DNA of 64,000 nucleotides, taken from contig VWZF01004785.1 of assembly GCA_013396755.1 (NCBI GenBank), forward strand, positions 1,660,101-1,724,100, written 5' to 3'. Below, piece by piece: positions 1-12,872 of the stretch. The translations under genes and the position numbers were made by a program. The notes beneath the pieces are model-generated. The model was not told the DNA's origin, made no database searches, and worked only from the letters and a program-made list of their open reading frames with translations. Numbering within the stretch: the first letter of the stretch is position 1; each line of letters starts with the position of its first letter. This DNA is from Sclerurus mexicanus (taxonomy: Eukaryota; Chordata; Aves; Passeriformes; Furnariidae).

Positions 1-2354
1 TGCGGTTTCAGACAGAAAACAAAAGCTAGCTGTTTTGAAACCAAACCAGAAGCGGCCCTATTACACATTTCACGCTATTGAAAATATATTTGACTAAATA
101 CATATTCAAAATATTTTGGTATTGTTTTGAATTCTAAGGCTTTCAAATGTGTCCAGTAAATATATCACTTCCACCTACAAAGATTTTGGTTTTGACATGC
201 AACTAACATCTAGCCTAAAAAATTAATGCTGTGGTTAAGAACAGTCCTCTAGCTTTTCTTTCCTAATTATACTGACAGAAAGCTAAAAGCAAAATTACCA
301 TGGAAGCTGCAGCTGTTGCTCCTAAAGTGTATACAGATAGTTGCAGCAGGAATACTTTTATCCATACCACTCATCTTCAGGTTTTTCCTGGCAAGTTTTA
401 CGCTGGGGAGTTGATTTCTTTGGGATCTAGTGCACAGTGTGTGGATTCCTCAGTTGTGGAACTGGCTTTCACTTCAAAGCAGTTAATGCATCATGCACAG
501 ATCCTCATCTGCTATAAATTTATACAGGTTTATGAAAAACTTAAAAGGTACACTATTAAAACTTCATGTTCAAGAATAACATTCATTTAAGTATTTGAGC
601 ATTCTCTCTCAAGTCATTAAAGACTGAGATTTATGTAAAGTAAATGAAGCATCCCCCTTATGCCTTCAGAAGCATGTATTCGCTTCCTCTCCTTGGGGTC
701 AGGCAGCTCTGCATGTACATGGACAAACTAGGCCTCAACACCCATTATATTATCAAATTTGCATACGAAGTAGCAAAAAACTGCTGATAAACAGAAAACC
801 CAGGCCTTTGGCTCAGCATTTGCCCAGTTTTTAAAATAAGTTGCTTTAGATGGCATCTGAAATAAATCCATTTCTCCTAATGCATTTTACACACCACTCT
901 GTCAATAATAGGTTAGATTAAATCTAATTATGCAGCTTGACGTCCTAGTTTATGCAGCTGAATTTACAAGGAAATGCAAGGTTGCTCCCACCATTTTTTA
1001 CTCTAGTGCCATGATTCTTAAAATCTGTAAGATGAAAATTTCAGTAATGCAGCACTATTTGTAACTGACGAAAGCCAGGAATTTGGGTTAATTCTACCTC
1101 CAGCCTTATTTTAATCCCCACATAGGTTCCCTGTTGTCACAAATATTATTAGCATATGAATCTGCTGACTGCTAAAGTTTGGGGAATTCCAATAATGAAG
1201 GAATTTCCATACCCTTAAATCTAACACAATTTCTGAAGGAGACGCTCTTCTAATGTATATTGTAAAGCTCCCCTGCTTGGTTCAACACTCAGTGACGGTA
1301 GCCAGGAGGAGCCTAGAGCTCTGCTATACAAATAGAGAGCCAGACTTTCATCTCTTGGCCTGGAGAGGCAGTGGCTCCCTTTCCTGTTGGGGATGCTCAT
1401 CATGCCACCCAAGCGGGGCCCCAGCATTCGCCTTTTTCAGGATCTCACGGCTGGCCCCAGGTGCAGTGATTACATTACGAGGCAGAACACAAACAGACTA
1501 GAAATTTGGCAGATGAGCAGCCAGAAGAAATGGAGAAGAAGCAGAGTGGAAATGAGCAGACTTAGGAAAAGGAAACTGGGAAGGAACAAAGAGAGAGCTG
1601 TAATCAGAAATCATCTGAAGCAATGCTGTTAATACATTATGCATAACAATGTCCCTGATGACAGTCCAGGACTCTCAGCTTGGGCCAGGGAACTGTCAGC
1701 TAGAAAGGAGTAAGTTGTTACATTGGTTCATGCTATTAATAGTGACAGTGCTTAATAAATCTTACCTTGTGCGCTGTAAACAAGTTTTTATTACTATGGC
1801 TCGGGACAAGTCCTTCCAAATCCAGAATTTATCTGACTCCCAGATACACAGAGCAGAGGTCCGGCTTTGCAGGCTGAACTGAAACAATGTGACACTGAGC
1901 ACTGCACTGGGTGCATACCTTTTTAGCATAAATACGTAGGATTCACCTTCCTCTTGCAAAATGTTGACCATCTCTGTTCAATTTCTCCTCCCCTTTGCAC
2001 ATCCTATCTCTCCAAAATGATGCCTTCACTCCATTCCCTCCCATACAAGTGCTTTTGTGTCTTTTGTGAACTAAAGAATTTGTGACAGTTACCTTGGAGG
2101 GGAAAAGTGTGTTCCTGCCTTTGTCTGAAAGATTTGATGCAGCAGGAGAGTGGGAACTACATCTCCACAGTCTCCAGAGAGGTCTTGCAGCCTGGAGAGA
2201 CAGCCCTGCCTCTTCCAGTGCTTCTTCTGAATGTCTTAATTAAATCCTTGAACCAAGTCCATGATTGCAAGGCTTTCTAAACTCTTTTCTCTTACAAGGT
2301 GGGTTAGACAGCCCTGGTTCTCCTTGGCAAAGGCGTGTGTGTGTGTGTTCAAAC
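1..2354. other. Intergenic DNA, no gene recognised
   Basis: AT-rich non-coding sequence. All open frames are short, lack recognisable protein similarity and have no convincing splice context. No tRNA, rRNA or repeat family was recognised. This is the far 3' flank of TRMT11, whose next syntenic neighbour in other amniotes is CENPW; no CENPW exon was seen here. Confidence 0.6.
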
Positions 2355-2634
2355 TGTGTGTCCCACAGACTGGGTAAGCAGGTAGAGCTGGAACTGAAAG
2401 AGGATAGATTTAGATTAGATATGAGAAAGAAATTATTTACTGTGAGGATGATGAGACACTAGAACAGGTTGCTCAGAGAACCTGTGAATGCTTGAACTCT
2501 GGAAGTGATCAAGGTCAGGTTGGATGGGGCTTTGAGCAACCTGGTCTAGTGAAGGTGCTCCTGCCCATGGCAGGGGGTTTGGAACAAGATGATCTTTAAG
2601 GTCCCTTCCAACCCAAACCATGCTGTGATTCTAA
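2355..2634 (+). mobile_element. CR1 LINE 3' fragment
   Basis: The sequence follows the 3' part of avian CR1 elements in sense orientation. It has the stretch about a tract that 'was turned into' a TTTAGATTAGATAT-type block near 2410, then the 'lost in a cluster' block around 2460-2560, and ends with the typical TCCCTTCCAACCC and TGTGATTCT tail near 2600-2630. The element is 5' truncated, as most CR1 copies are, and diverged. It carries no intact open frame. Confidence 0.85.
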
Positions 2635-4725
2635 GAAATACCTTCTCAGTCCTTCGGGGTGTGCCTTACTTTACCATCAGAGGTAAGCAGAGAGCCAGTC
2701 AGCCAATCTCTGTATACCTATCCTCTATGCAGAAGATAACTAAACACCTTCAGGCAGAGGTGCTCTGCTCCCCATTCCAGGGTTTCAATAGTATATAGTC
2801 AAGAAATCCTGTATATGCACACTGATTTTCTGGTAAGATTTCCATTGCTTTTTAAAATGCAGGCGTAGAAGGCTCATGAAAGATCCCCAGAGCAATGTGG
2901 GTTTATGGTGTCAACATCAGAAAACAAGAAAGAATATCAGTGATTCACTCATATTTCTGCAGGCATGGCTTCTGTAAGGAAATCTTGTTTAGTGCTGAGC
3001 ATCATACTATTACAGAAGGACAGAGAGATCAAATAATAGGAGAGTGCACACACATTTGTGGCCACATTAAAAGTAGCCCTAGGAATAAATACTTCAATGT
3101 ATTTCTCTTGGTTTATGCCTTTTTCTAACAGTTGCCTTTGAGTCACATCACTCACAGGCAAGACACTATCCTCTCCTTCTAGGCAAAAAAAAGAAAAACT
3201 TCTTTTCCAAAAAAGTCCTGGAGGAGAGCAGATACAATCTATCTGGCAATTAAATTTGGGATTTCCCAAGAACTTCAGGATCTTCCAAGCATCAATGCCC
3301 ACAAATTTGCTTCAACATTCAGACTTGTTCTTTATTAGAGAAAAAACGTTGACTAGATTTATTTTTTATTTCCAAATTTAATTTATGGGCTCCCTGAGCA
3401 CCCATGCATGCACTGAAATATTTGGCACTTCCACTTATTGCTTCTGAGTGCTTTGGCCATGGGACCATGGATTACTCTGTATTCTTAAAGAGGATGTGGC
3501 TGGAAGCAAAGCTCCCTTCTGTCACCAGGTTACTGTTCCCATTAGTGAGCTGTGGGTTCATGCTGTGGGGGAAGGAAGAGAACTATTTCTTGGATTCATA
3601 AAGAGACGACCCTGAAGTGGTCAGTAAGTGGAGAAGAAGTGAAGATCACTAGTGTCATACTGATTACTGTCAGCAAGCAACTCAGAGCACAGTCCTTTCC
3701 AAACTCCTTTTAAGGAAAAACAAAAGACTAGGGAACAGGAGAAGCCATCCAGCCCAGTAAATCAGGATGGACAGTCCATCTCTGAGCTGGTTCAGCTCCT
3801 ACCATAAAACAGAAGAAGCTAGAGGGCTAAGCCTACTTAACTTCAACCAACTTTTACTAATGTGGGACCTTAAACCACATATTGTGGGGGATCAAGAAAG
3901 AAGAGTGCTACTGGCTGCATTACAATGAACAAAACGAGCAGCAAAGTACCGCATGTGGGTAATAAAAATAATAGCCAGTGGGAAACATGAGGAATCACTT
4001 AAATGATGCAAGAGAAATGATATACATCTGAGTATATTTTTTCATAGGCAAACAGATGAAAACTGGTCCTCCAGCAAAGCTGGGGTACAGCCAGGGACTT
4101 AGATGTTGCAATGTTTTAATTTGCAGATTTCCTGTTGCCTAGCAGACTCCTCAGCCAGGAATTAGACAGTCAAGATACAATTCCCGGGGAGAATTAGGTG
4201 CTTTAGAATAGTATTCCTAGAAACCAGCACACCGAGTATAAAGTTATTTACACTGTTCTGGAGAAACCACAGAAGAACAGAACGGGACCACAGTCAGAGA
4301 AACAAAAATACCTCTCTGCTCAGTCTGAATCTCCTCTTGGAGGGAAGGTGTTCAAGCCCAGTTAACTTTGTCACAGAAAGACACTTTGCTCTTTTCTTCA
4401 CCTCCCAGTCCATCCAGTATCTCAGTAGCTAGATCACTTTCCATAAAGATGGGAAAGCTGCTTCAAACCTCCATGCTGCCTGATCTACAGCAAGGACTTG
4501 GTGCTGACTGGGGCACATCACATGAGCACCCACATCACAGCAGGCTCACCCATACCTTCTCCCCCTGCCACTGAATATGCAAAAATAAGCTCATCTTAAA
4601 ACTCTAGCAAGCTGAATGCCAACAGAGCATATCAGAGAATGGCATCCAAATTTTTGTTCCAAGTCAACTCGAGAGTGAGTTTGCAGAAATACCCCACTTT
4701 CCAGGTCAGCCTTCCATCAGCTGGG
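2635..4725. other. Intergenic DNA, nothing recognised
   Basis: Non-coding sequence between two CR1 remnants. The longest frame here is about 117 codons on the minus strand near 2949-3302. It shows no family signature and is low in complexity, so it is not called as a gene. Confidence 0.55.
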
Positions 4726-5202
4726 GGATCCTCCCCCTGTACTCCACTCTGGTGAGACCCCACCTGGAGTACTGTGTCCAGCTCTCAGGGCCCCAACACG
4801 AGAAAGAAGTTGACCTGTTGGAGTGAGTCCAGAGGAGGCCTACAAAGATGCTCAGAGGGTGCAGCAACTCTCCTATGGATGCAGGCTGAGAGAGCCTGGG
4901 CTGTTCAGCCTGGAGAATAGAAGGTTCTGGGGAGACCACAAAGAAACCTTCCAGTAACTGAAGGGGGCCTGCAAGAGACCTGGAGAGGGACTTTTCATAA
5001 GGGCATGTAGTGATAGGACATGGGTGAATGGCCTCAGACTGAAAGGAGTAGGTTTAGATTAGATATTAGGAAGAAATTCTTTACTGTGAGGGTAGTGAGA
5101 CACTGCAACATGTTGCCCAGAGAAATTGTGGATGCTCCATCCCTGGAAGTGTTCAAGGGCAGGGTGGATAGGGTTTGAATTCTATTCTATGAACACATTC
5201 TG
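4726..5202 (+). mobile_element. CR1 LINE 3' fragment
   Basis: Sense-oriented CR1 remnant of about 480 bp. It starts at the block reading CTCTGGTGAGACCCCACCTG. It continues through 'GGCTGTTCAGCCTGGAGAA' near 4898 and 'TTAGATTAGATATTAGG' near 5051, and ends at the 'GGAAGTGTTCAAGGGCAGG' block and a short ATTCTATTCTATGA tail. The terminal 3' part is partly deleted between 5170 and 5180. No coding capacity remains. Confidence 0.9.
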
Positions 5203-8200
5203 AAAAGCCTAATTTATGTCTGCTTGCAAAAGCAAGGCCCAGTCTGAGGGTAAGTGTGAAGGCCAACATACAGCTGTGATGGGGGAAGATGTGCTTCATT
5301 TGAGGAGCTGCTCTGCAAGATCTTGGAGGTAAGTGGGGCTCAGAACAGACTGGCTACGCCAAGGCTGCAGCTGCTGTAAGCATGACACCAGGGGTTCAGG
5401 TGAACAGCATGGCATTTCAAGTGTGCCTACAAATCAGGACTTAGGTGCCCTGAGACATTCACCCATCTGATACGAACACACCAATCCCACGGCTGCCTCT
5501 GTTACTCAAAGGAATGTGCAGGTTCAGATAAACTTTGCAAAAGCTTAGCGAGGAAGTTTCACAGCCAGCTCTTTGTCAGCATTTTCTCACCCCTGTATTA
5601 GGCATGAAAAACTGACAGACAGACTCTTGTTATCTTCCCTTGTGTTTGCTACCTTGTGAATGAAGGCTTTGCTCTCTCTGGGGAAGAGAAGCACAGCTGT
5701 GTATTTCTTTTGTATCAGAACTCTGCCAGAAATTGACCTTCTCCTTATGCCCTCTTATTTAAGTGTACAAGAGTAATATTTATGTGAAATCAGCTGAGAG
5801 ATAAATCCAAGAAACAAATATCCCAAAGAATATTTATGTGATTTTACCCAGCTAACAGTAAAATGCTTCTGCATGAGCAGAATCTATTTCGGTAATACAA
5901 TTTGGACAGCTGTACACTGCTTGCAGGCAGCCTCTCCACTGATTTCAGACCTTAAGGCATTGAAGGAACCTGCTTTAAAATAATTAAAATATATTTCTCA
6001 TTGTCCAGTTTAGAATAATCTTGACAATCTAACCTTAGAAAAACATTTTGAAATTGGCATGAACTATATATGCTTTAGACTTGTATTACGAGGATTTTAA
6101 AATTTAAAAGTGCACTAAGTCATTTTCAATGCGGCATCATTCCCACTCTCAGATTGAGCAAATTTCTGTCTCTGGGGCTGCCAGTGAAACTTTCCTTCTA
6201 TAGGCAAATAACTTTCAATAGTGTCTTATTTAACTCTTTAAGACAGGCTTCCCTACTGGATAAACCACTGCAATTTGAAACCACAGGAAAGCAAACTGCA
6301 AGCCTCTTTGTCCAGAATGACTGTGAACATACAAGCAAACAAACACTCACGAAACAAAATAACGTTTAAAGTTAACGAGGATGCATGCCAATAACCATCA
6401 TGTTTTCTGCTAAGTGAATATTTTAGACTGAAAGAATTGAGATAAGCAGGACTCAAACAGTGCTGGTGATGTAGATGTTTGACTTACTAGTTAATGGAAT
6501 ATGCTTCAGAACAATGTACGGAAACTGGTATGAGTAAAAAGAATCAAAAAATAGATAATTTTTCTGACCATACAAGACCATCTTCCACCTCTCAACAGTA
6601 TCCCCAGACTACTCCCTTGTTATAATTAAGGTTTTGTGGGACATTATTGGTGGCAAAACTTTGTTGAATAAACATGACCTATTTAGCAATCGGCCGGACA
6701 AAACAATAGCAAACAGACCACAGAAACAATAATCCTGTGCCGGCAGAAATGGACACTGGATGATCTAATTGACCTCTTGCATTTGAACCTTGTCATCTCA
6801 CTGGCTACGGGCTGCAGAAGAATGAAAAATGTGTAAGATGAAAACAGGTTTAACAATAGAAAAGGAAAACACAAATGCAAATGCAGAGTGCAATACGATT
6901 GCTCAAGAGGCAAATTACAACCAGACCCAGGGATAGATTAAGAAATGATGAGTATACTCAGAGTGCCAGGCTCCAAATAGTAGGTTACTGTAATACCTCC
7001 TTTTTTAACCCCACTCAGACACTGAGCCAGCAGGCTCAGGACATAGGTAGAAATGCACATTCAAAGCTCCAGTTTTACTTATACATCTACAGCATTTTAG
7101 AGGAAACAACCTAGACTTCATTTGTCAGTAGGAAGAGTCACGGAAGGTATCTCATTTCATCTGAGGCAGCTGAAGGCTGGATAAAACCTGCGTCTGTGGA
7201 AGACGGTGTAGCTAACACATTACCTCTGAATACAGCTCTATAAACTCTGATTTCCCAGAGTTTACACTAGAAGCTATGTAAATGCTATTGCTGCCATTAG
7301 CTGGAAAGGCACCTTTGGTTTGTAGAACAAGCTAATCTGCACTTCTTCCATTTCTGCAGCCAGCCCCATTAGGCTAGCTACGTCTGGGGACAGCAGCATG
7401 CTAAGTGCTCCTCAACAGTCTTGCTCCTTCAAGATTCTCCATCTTTTTTCCCAGGCTCAGGCACATTATCTCCACGGGTAAAATACAGGAAAAGAGACTT
7501 TTCTCCTGCTCTAAAATTGTTGTCCTCCCTTTATTTGGGAAACAATAGACTTGCTTCCCAATTCCTGGTAAAGAAGGGACTCCAATGCATCCCCACTTTG
7601 TGATGAAGCTCAAAAGCAGAAAACTTCATAAAGGAGAGCAAATCAGTAAAAGTACTTATGAGGAGCCACAGCTCTGCTCTTTTTCTTCTCTGCTACTCAG
7701 CTCAAGGTCCACAAAGCACCAGGGTTTCTACAATATCAGAAGGTGGCTGGTAAAATGACTACACCTTGCTTCAAACAAACACACAGCTTCCAAGGGGGAT
7801 TGCTGAGAAGCATCACTACCTGCTGGAGAAAACAGTGGGAACCAGTCACTCAGCCACCAGTTGCTATGGGTTGGCAGGACCTGCTGGCAGGCACCAGTTT
7901 TATTATCAACACATCTAATCAAATTGTTTGATTACAAGATTAAGCTAGGGTTTTGCAAAGTGATTAGCTCGATTGCCAAAGATTTTCTTACTTATTACTG
8001 ACCCTTTTATCCAACAAAGAGAGGGATACAGAAAGGTTCATAGAATTTATAAGACTGTATCATTCTTCGATTAAGAAAGATTGATAAATACTGCCCTTAT
8101 TCAAAACATTCAAAGATGTTACAAATCTTCCTGCTCTCTGCCATATGACTTTCAAAGCTAGACTAAAAAGGGAAAAATATAACCTTAAAACAGACAGTTC

Positions 8201-11200
8201 AACCTCTCCCAAGATCCTTGTTGCAATAGAAATGGAGCTGAATGTATTTGAAAGACTCTCTGTTTTGTGGTTTTCCAATTTCTTCTCTTTCAAGTAGAAT
8301 TAATAATAAGTTTAGGATCATTCTATTCTTCAGACTATTGAACAAAAGCAATTTCTGTCCTTTGTCTCTAACAAAATATCCCCAATCTCAGAATTACCCC
8401 AACAGCTTAAATAAGCTGTTACAGGTCTCCGTTGAACAATTTCTTTGCAAATCAGATTGACACAGAATAATTTCCTTGGCCAAGAAAACCAAGAACTCAG
8501 CCAAAAAAATAAGAGAAAAAAACAAACCACCAAACCTTTACCCTCAATTTTCATGCAAACACACAACTGTAATAATATTTGAGCATATTTTATCATCAAA
8601 ATCAACTACTTCACTCTTAAACAACTTACAATATTTAGCCATCCATCCAACTAAACTGTTGGTCTGTCCAAATAATTAGTCATATTTTAAACCAAAGATA
8701 ACAAGCAAGATCATGGTTTCCATAATAAATAAACTGATCATTTTAGTAGAAACCATACTTTTTATCCAATATGTTATTGTATATATTTCGGGGTAGTTAA
8801 TACTCAAGACTAATACTGAAGAATAGAAAAGAAGCCGAGACTGGCATAGATCCTACCTCATCCTGAGTTTCTGCTTCTGGGGCAGGAGTCAGGAAAATTA
8901 AAAGTCTCAATAAACTTCAGTCTGTCATAAGTAGTGAGTAGGAAAGAGGAAGGTGAACCCACAAAGAAAGCAAAACTAGATGAGACCTTGGGATTTCAAA
9001 CTCCCTTCCAATTCATATAAACAGAGGCTATTTCCTTTGGGTTTAAATACCTACCCCACCTTATTGATGTGCTGCACATTATAAGTAGAGGTCCTAAGCA
9101 TTTACTTCACTGAATAACCACAGTATGTTCCCAGAAGAACCGTGATCACCAGGAGAACTCAGGTCACCAGTGATGAGACCAAGAGACTGGCTGCTGCAGC
9201 ACCTGCTAAGGGGTGAGAGGTTTTACTGGCATGAAGCACACATATCTGGAGACAAGGACACGGCACATTTTGGCCCTTCCATGCCCGGCACCTCAGGGCA
9301 TAACATCCTGCTTCGACAGACTAGGTATCAACAGCACAAAATAAAGCAGCTGGCCTCCCACTGCAGCGGGGAGAAGGGGAGAATGGGTGTCTGTCGTGGC
9401 CCAAGGCACCCAGGCACAGATTCCCTTCCCCTCTAATTGCCCATCTGGGCAGGTGCTCAGAGACCTGACACGGGCTGCTGGTACATCACCTCAAAGCCGG
9501 CTGCAGCAGCACCCCCTTCTCACAAGGACCAGCTGAAACAAAGACTTGGGACACTCAGAATGAAACCCCAGGCTTTGGTGCAGGGTTTCTTTGGCTGCGT
9601 TTTGTTGTGGATTTGTTGGGGGTTTTTTTCAGGCAGATATTTATTACGCAGAGAGCACCTGAACTAACTGAAATCTAAGTAACGATGTGGGGAAGGGAAA
9701 GGGGGAGGAATGGGGAAAGGAATGGAAAAGCTTGGTTGTCAGTAATTCCTTACTATAATAATTTCTAAAACTGGCTAAGCACCTAAGCATGTGCAAAACT
9801 GCATAGACTGAAGTCTTTCTTGGATCACCTTCAAGACATTAATGCAGGTACACTTATAATTAATGAGATTACATATTTTGTGAGATCCCATTGTTTCCAA
9901 CTCAATGTCAGAAGAGTAATTTTGGAGGGGTCAGTTGCCCTTTCCTATCCAAAGAACTTGTGCCAATGTAAAATTACTAAGTGGGAGAATTAAAGTATGT
10001 CACTGATAACTGGACAGTTTAAGTTTCTAAAGATACACATCTAACTCTATAGTTCATTCTTTGGTATTTTTGCTTTAAAGACTGAAAGACTACAAGCAAT
10101 TGAATACCAATGCAACCATTACAATGTCTGCAGGGCATTTTTTCCATTACAGGTTCAATAACCTAAATGAGGCATTTTAGTCACTTTTGTAGAATCCAGA
10201 TTTACAAACACACACACACAAGGCTTTGAATGCTGAAACTCCAGGTTTATAAAATCACATATTGAGATCAGTTCTGAGGAGACTCAGAAACTACAGTGCA
10301 GTTATGTAACCGATAGGACTGTCAGCAGATAGGGATCATTCTGAAGACACCCCCTTTGTCCCACTTAAAACAGCCTTATGTTCGGCAGTGAGTCAAAGTG
10401 AAGTATATTCAGCCATTACAGCTACAAAGGCATCCTACAGTTACGGCAGGGACTACTTCAAAGTTACAGCTGTTGTGCTTTTATTTATAAGTAAAGCAAT
10501 CTGTGGGACTGGGTACTTCACGTTTGTGATTCAACAAATATTCTTTACCTCCTTTTTCAGAACTTAGGTATTAACAAAGCAGATTACTTTACAAACTGAC
10601 CTTTTCAGATGCTTCAAATCTGCAAAGTAAAGGCAACTGGTACCAAAAGACTCTTTGGCACCAAGACTGACAAAACTTTAAGCCAAGAAGCTATTAGGTC
10701 TCCTTTTCTCGACTCAAAGAGGATGTAATATTTCATGGTAAAAGATTGCCATGGAAGGTATTTGCCTGTGCTTTTTTAAATAAAGTCTGTTTGGCAGCTA
10801 TGGGGAAATGGACCATTAGGTACTTTCCCATCTCTAGAGTCTATTAGTCTAATTTCATTTAGGAACAGCACTGCAGGATCCATCTGTAGCAGTGAATGCT
10901 AGAAAGGTAGAGTTAAGCACAAACATAAAATCACAGGCTGCTGGAACAGCCAACATGATCAGTTGTTCATATCTGGTAGCCAGTAATCTGATCTTTAGTC
11001 TCTTACCTTTAAGACTGAAAATATCCATCATCATAGAATGGGAATTCATTTCTAGAAGAACAAACATAAAACTTTGAAAATAATCTTCTAGGCATGTGCT
11101 GGAGGTACCTCACCACCCTGTCCTCTGTCTTTGCGCTGATGTGTTGCATCCTGTGAAGAAGGCTAAGATAGACTCTCTGAAATGTTGTGATGTTTTTCTT

Positions 11201-12419
11201 TTCACCTTGTCACAGCTCTGCTGAGTGATGGAGGAGGATCTGAATGGTCTATTCTCTCTGGAGTGAGAGAATAGTGTCAACACTGCTCTAGATTTCAGAT
11301 CTGGCAAAACATGCCTGAAGGTGACATGGAAGAACAGTAAGTTTTAAATGACATCTCCATTCTCATGACTCCTGTGAAGGTCTGCCATCAACAAGATAAA
11401 GCTTTCTTAAAAATTAAATGTTATTTTTGTGTCTCTCATACTGAGTATCTCAGCCCAATGCTGAGTTAAATAAGGCAGACACTTGCTTTAGATGTGGAGT
11501 GATAAGCACCAAGTACCAGGTTTAATGAAATTCTACAAGTATGCTTTAGACCCAGCACCATCAGTGCTCACAGACTAGCAATGCTTCATACATAATTAGT
11601 CTTTCTTGACATTAACAATCACAAATACTCATTTTCTGCTTTGGAAATCCTAACACAGATGAGTCTTTTGTGGGGGAAAAAAAAAAATCTTTCAGACAAG
11701 CTTTGAAGATAATCGCTACAATAAAGGATTGATTTTCTCTGTTTCCTAGGTCTTGATCTGTTTGCCATAGTTTAGTATAAAATGAAGAGTACCTTTCTTA
11801 AAACTGACAAGTCAGAGTGAATGAAACCAACTGTGCAGATTACAACCTTTGAAGTTTTATTTGAAGATCATACTAATTGTCCAGAAAAATATAACAGCAA
11901 TTGACAAATTCACTTGCATTGCTGCTCATGGTAACAAGCAGTTTTGTTCAAGAGACCGTGCAGTATATTGTGGACAATTACTTTCTCTTTCAGCATGAAT
12001 TTCCTCAGTAATTTTAAAATCATTTTTTCTTTCAAGTATTGTTAGTACACTCCTATGGATTATTGATTCTTTCCAGTTAGAAAGCAAATGAATGTAAATG
12101 GTGCCCACAAGCACTAAAATATTAAAGCTACAACAGAACCCTACAAAATTCATAGTTTCACTAGATCCAGATTGAGATTTACAGGTCCAGAATGTTTTGC
12201 TTCCCTGATCTCCTAGCACAGAAAAAAATCCCAGTGGACGTACAGTGTGGGCTGGTTGTGATCAGCCCTAGAAGAAAAGATGGTGGAGTGGTTTGGGAGT
12301 TAGCCTGAGACTTGGGAGATGTTTATTTTCCAGCTCCACTATCACATCATGTATAACCTTGGGCAAGTCACATTTCTAAAATGGGAAAAATGTCTATTTC
12401 AAAAGGATCTTCTGAGGAC
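5203..12419. other. Intergenic DNA, no gene recognised
   Basis: About 7.2 kb without a recognisable exon, RNA gene or mobile element. A short CA microsatellite lies near 10208-10221. Segment 9170-9480 is somewhat richer in G+C than its surroundings but shows no family motif. Old, heavily diverged repeats cannot be excluded by eye. Confidence 0.5.
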
Positions 12420-12872
12420 AAATGCATTCAAGAATGCACCTCCTACTAGACTAGGTTGCTCAAAGCTCCATCCAACCTGGCCTTGAACACTTCCAGGGAT
12501 GGGACATTGACAACTTCTCTGGGCAACCTGTGCCAGTGCCCCATCAGGGCACTTTGCATGGAAGAATTTCTTTCTAATATCTAATCTGAACCTACCTGCT
12601 TTGAGTTTAAAACTGTTACCCCTTGTCCTATCATTACAATGCTTGGTAAAGAGTCCCTCCTCATCTTTACTGAAGGTCGCCTTTAAGTATTGGGAAGCTG
12701 CTATAAAATCTACATGGAGCCTTCTCTTCTTTAGGCTGAACAACCCCAACTCTCTCAGTCTGTCATCACAGAAGAGGTGCTTCAGCCCTCTGATCATCTT
12801 CATGGCCTTTTCTATACCTACTTGAGCAGATGAATGTCTTTCTTATCCTGAGGGCCCCAGAGCTGATGGTTT
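12420..12872 (-). mobile_element. CR1 LINE 3' fragment, antisense
   Basis: This is the reverse complement of a CR1 3' region. The plus strand shows 'CATCCAACCTGGCCTTGAACA' at about 12470, 'TCTAATATCTAATCTGAACC' at about 12572, 'CCTTGTCCTATCATTACA' near 12620, and 'TTCTTTAGGCTGAACAACCCCAA' near 12728. The terminal tail beyond the 'AGGTTGCTCAAAGC' block is missing. Minus-strand codons over 12399-12803 read the decayed end of the CR1 reverse-transcriptase frame and the 3' leader; they are not a host gene. Confidence 0.9.

Noticed and set aside
12399..12803. 134-codon minus-strand frame
   Set aside because: It lies wholly within an antisense CR1 remnant.
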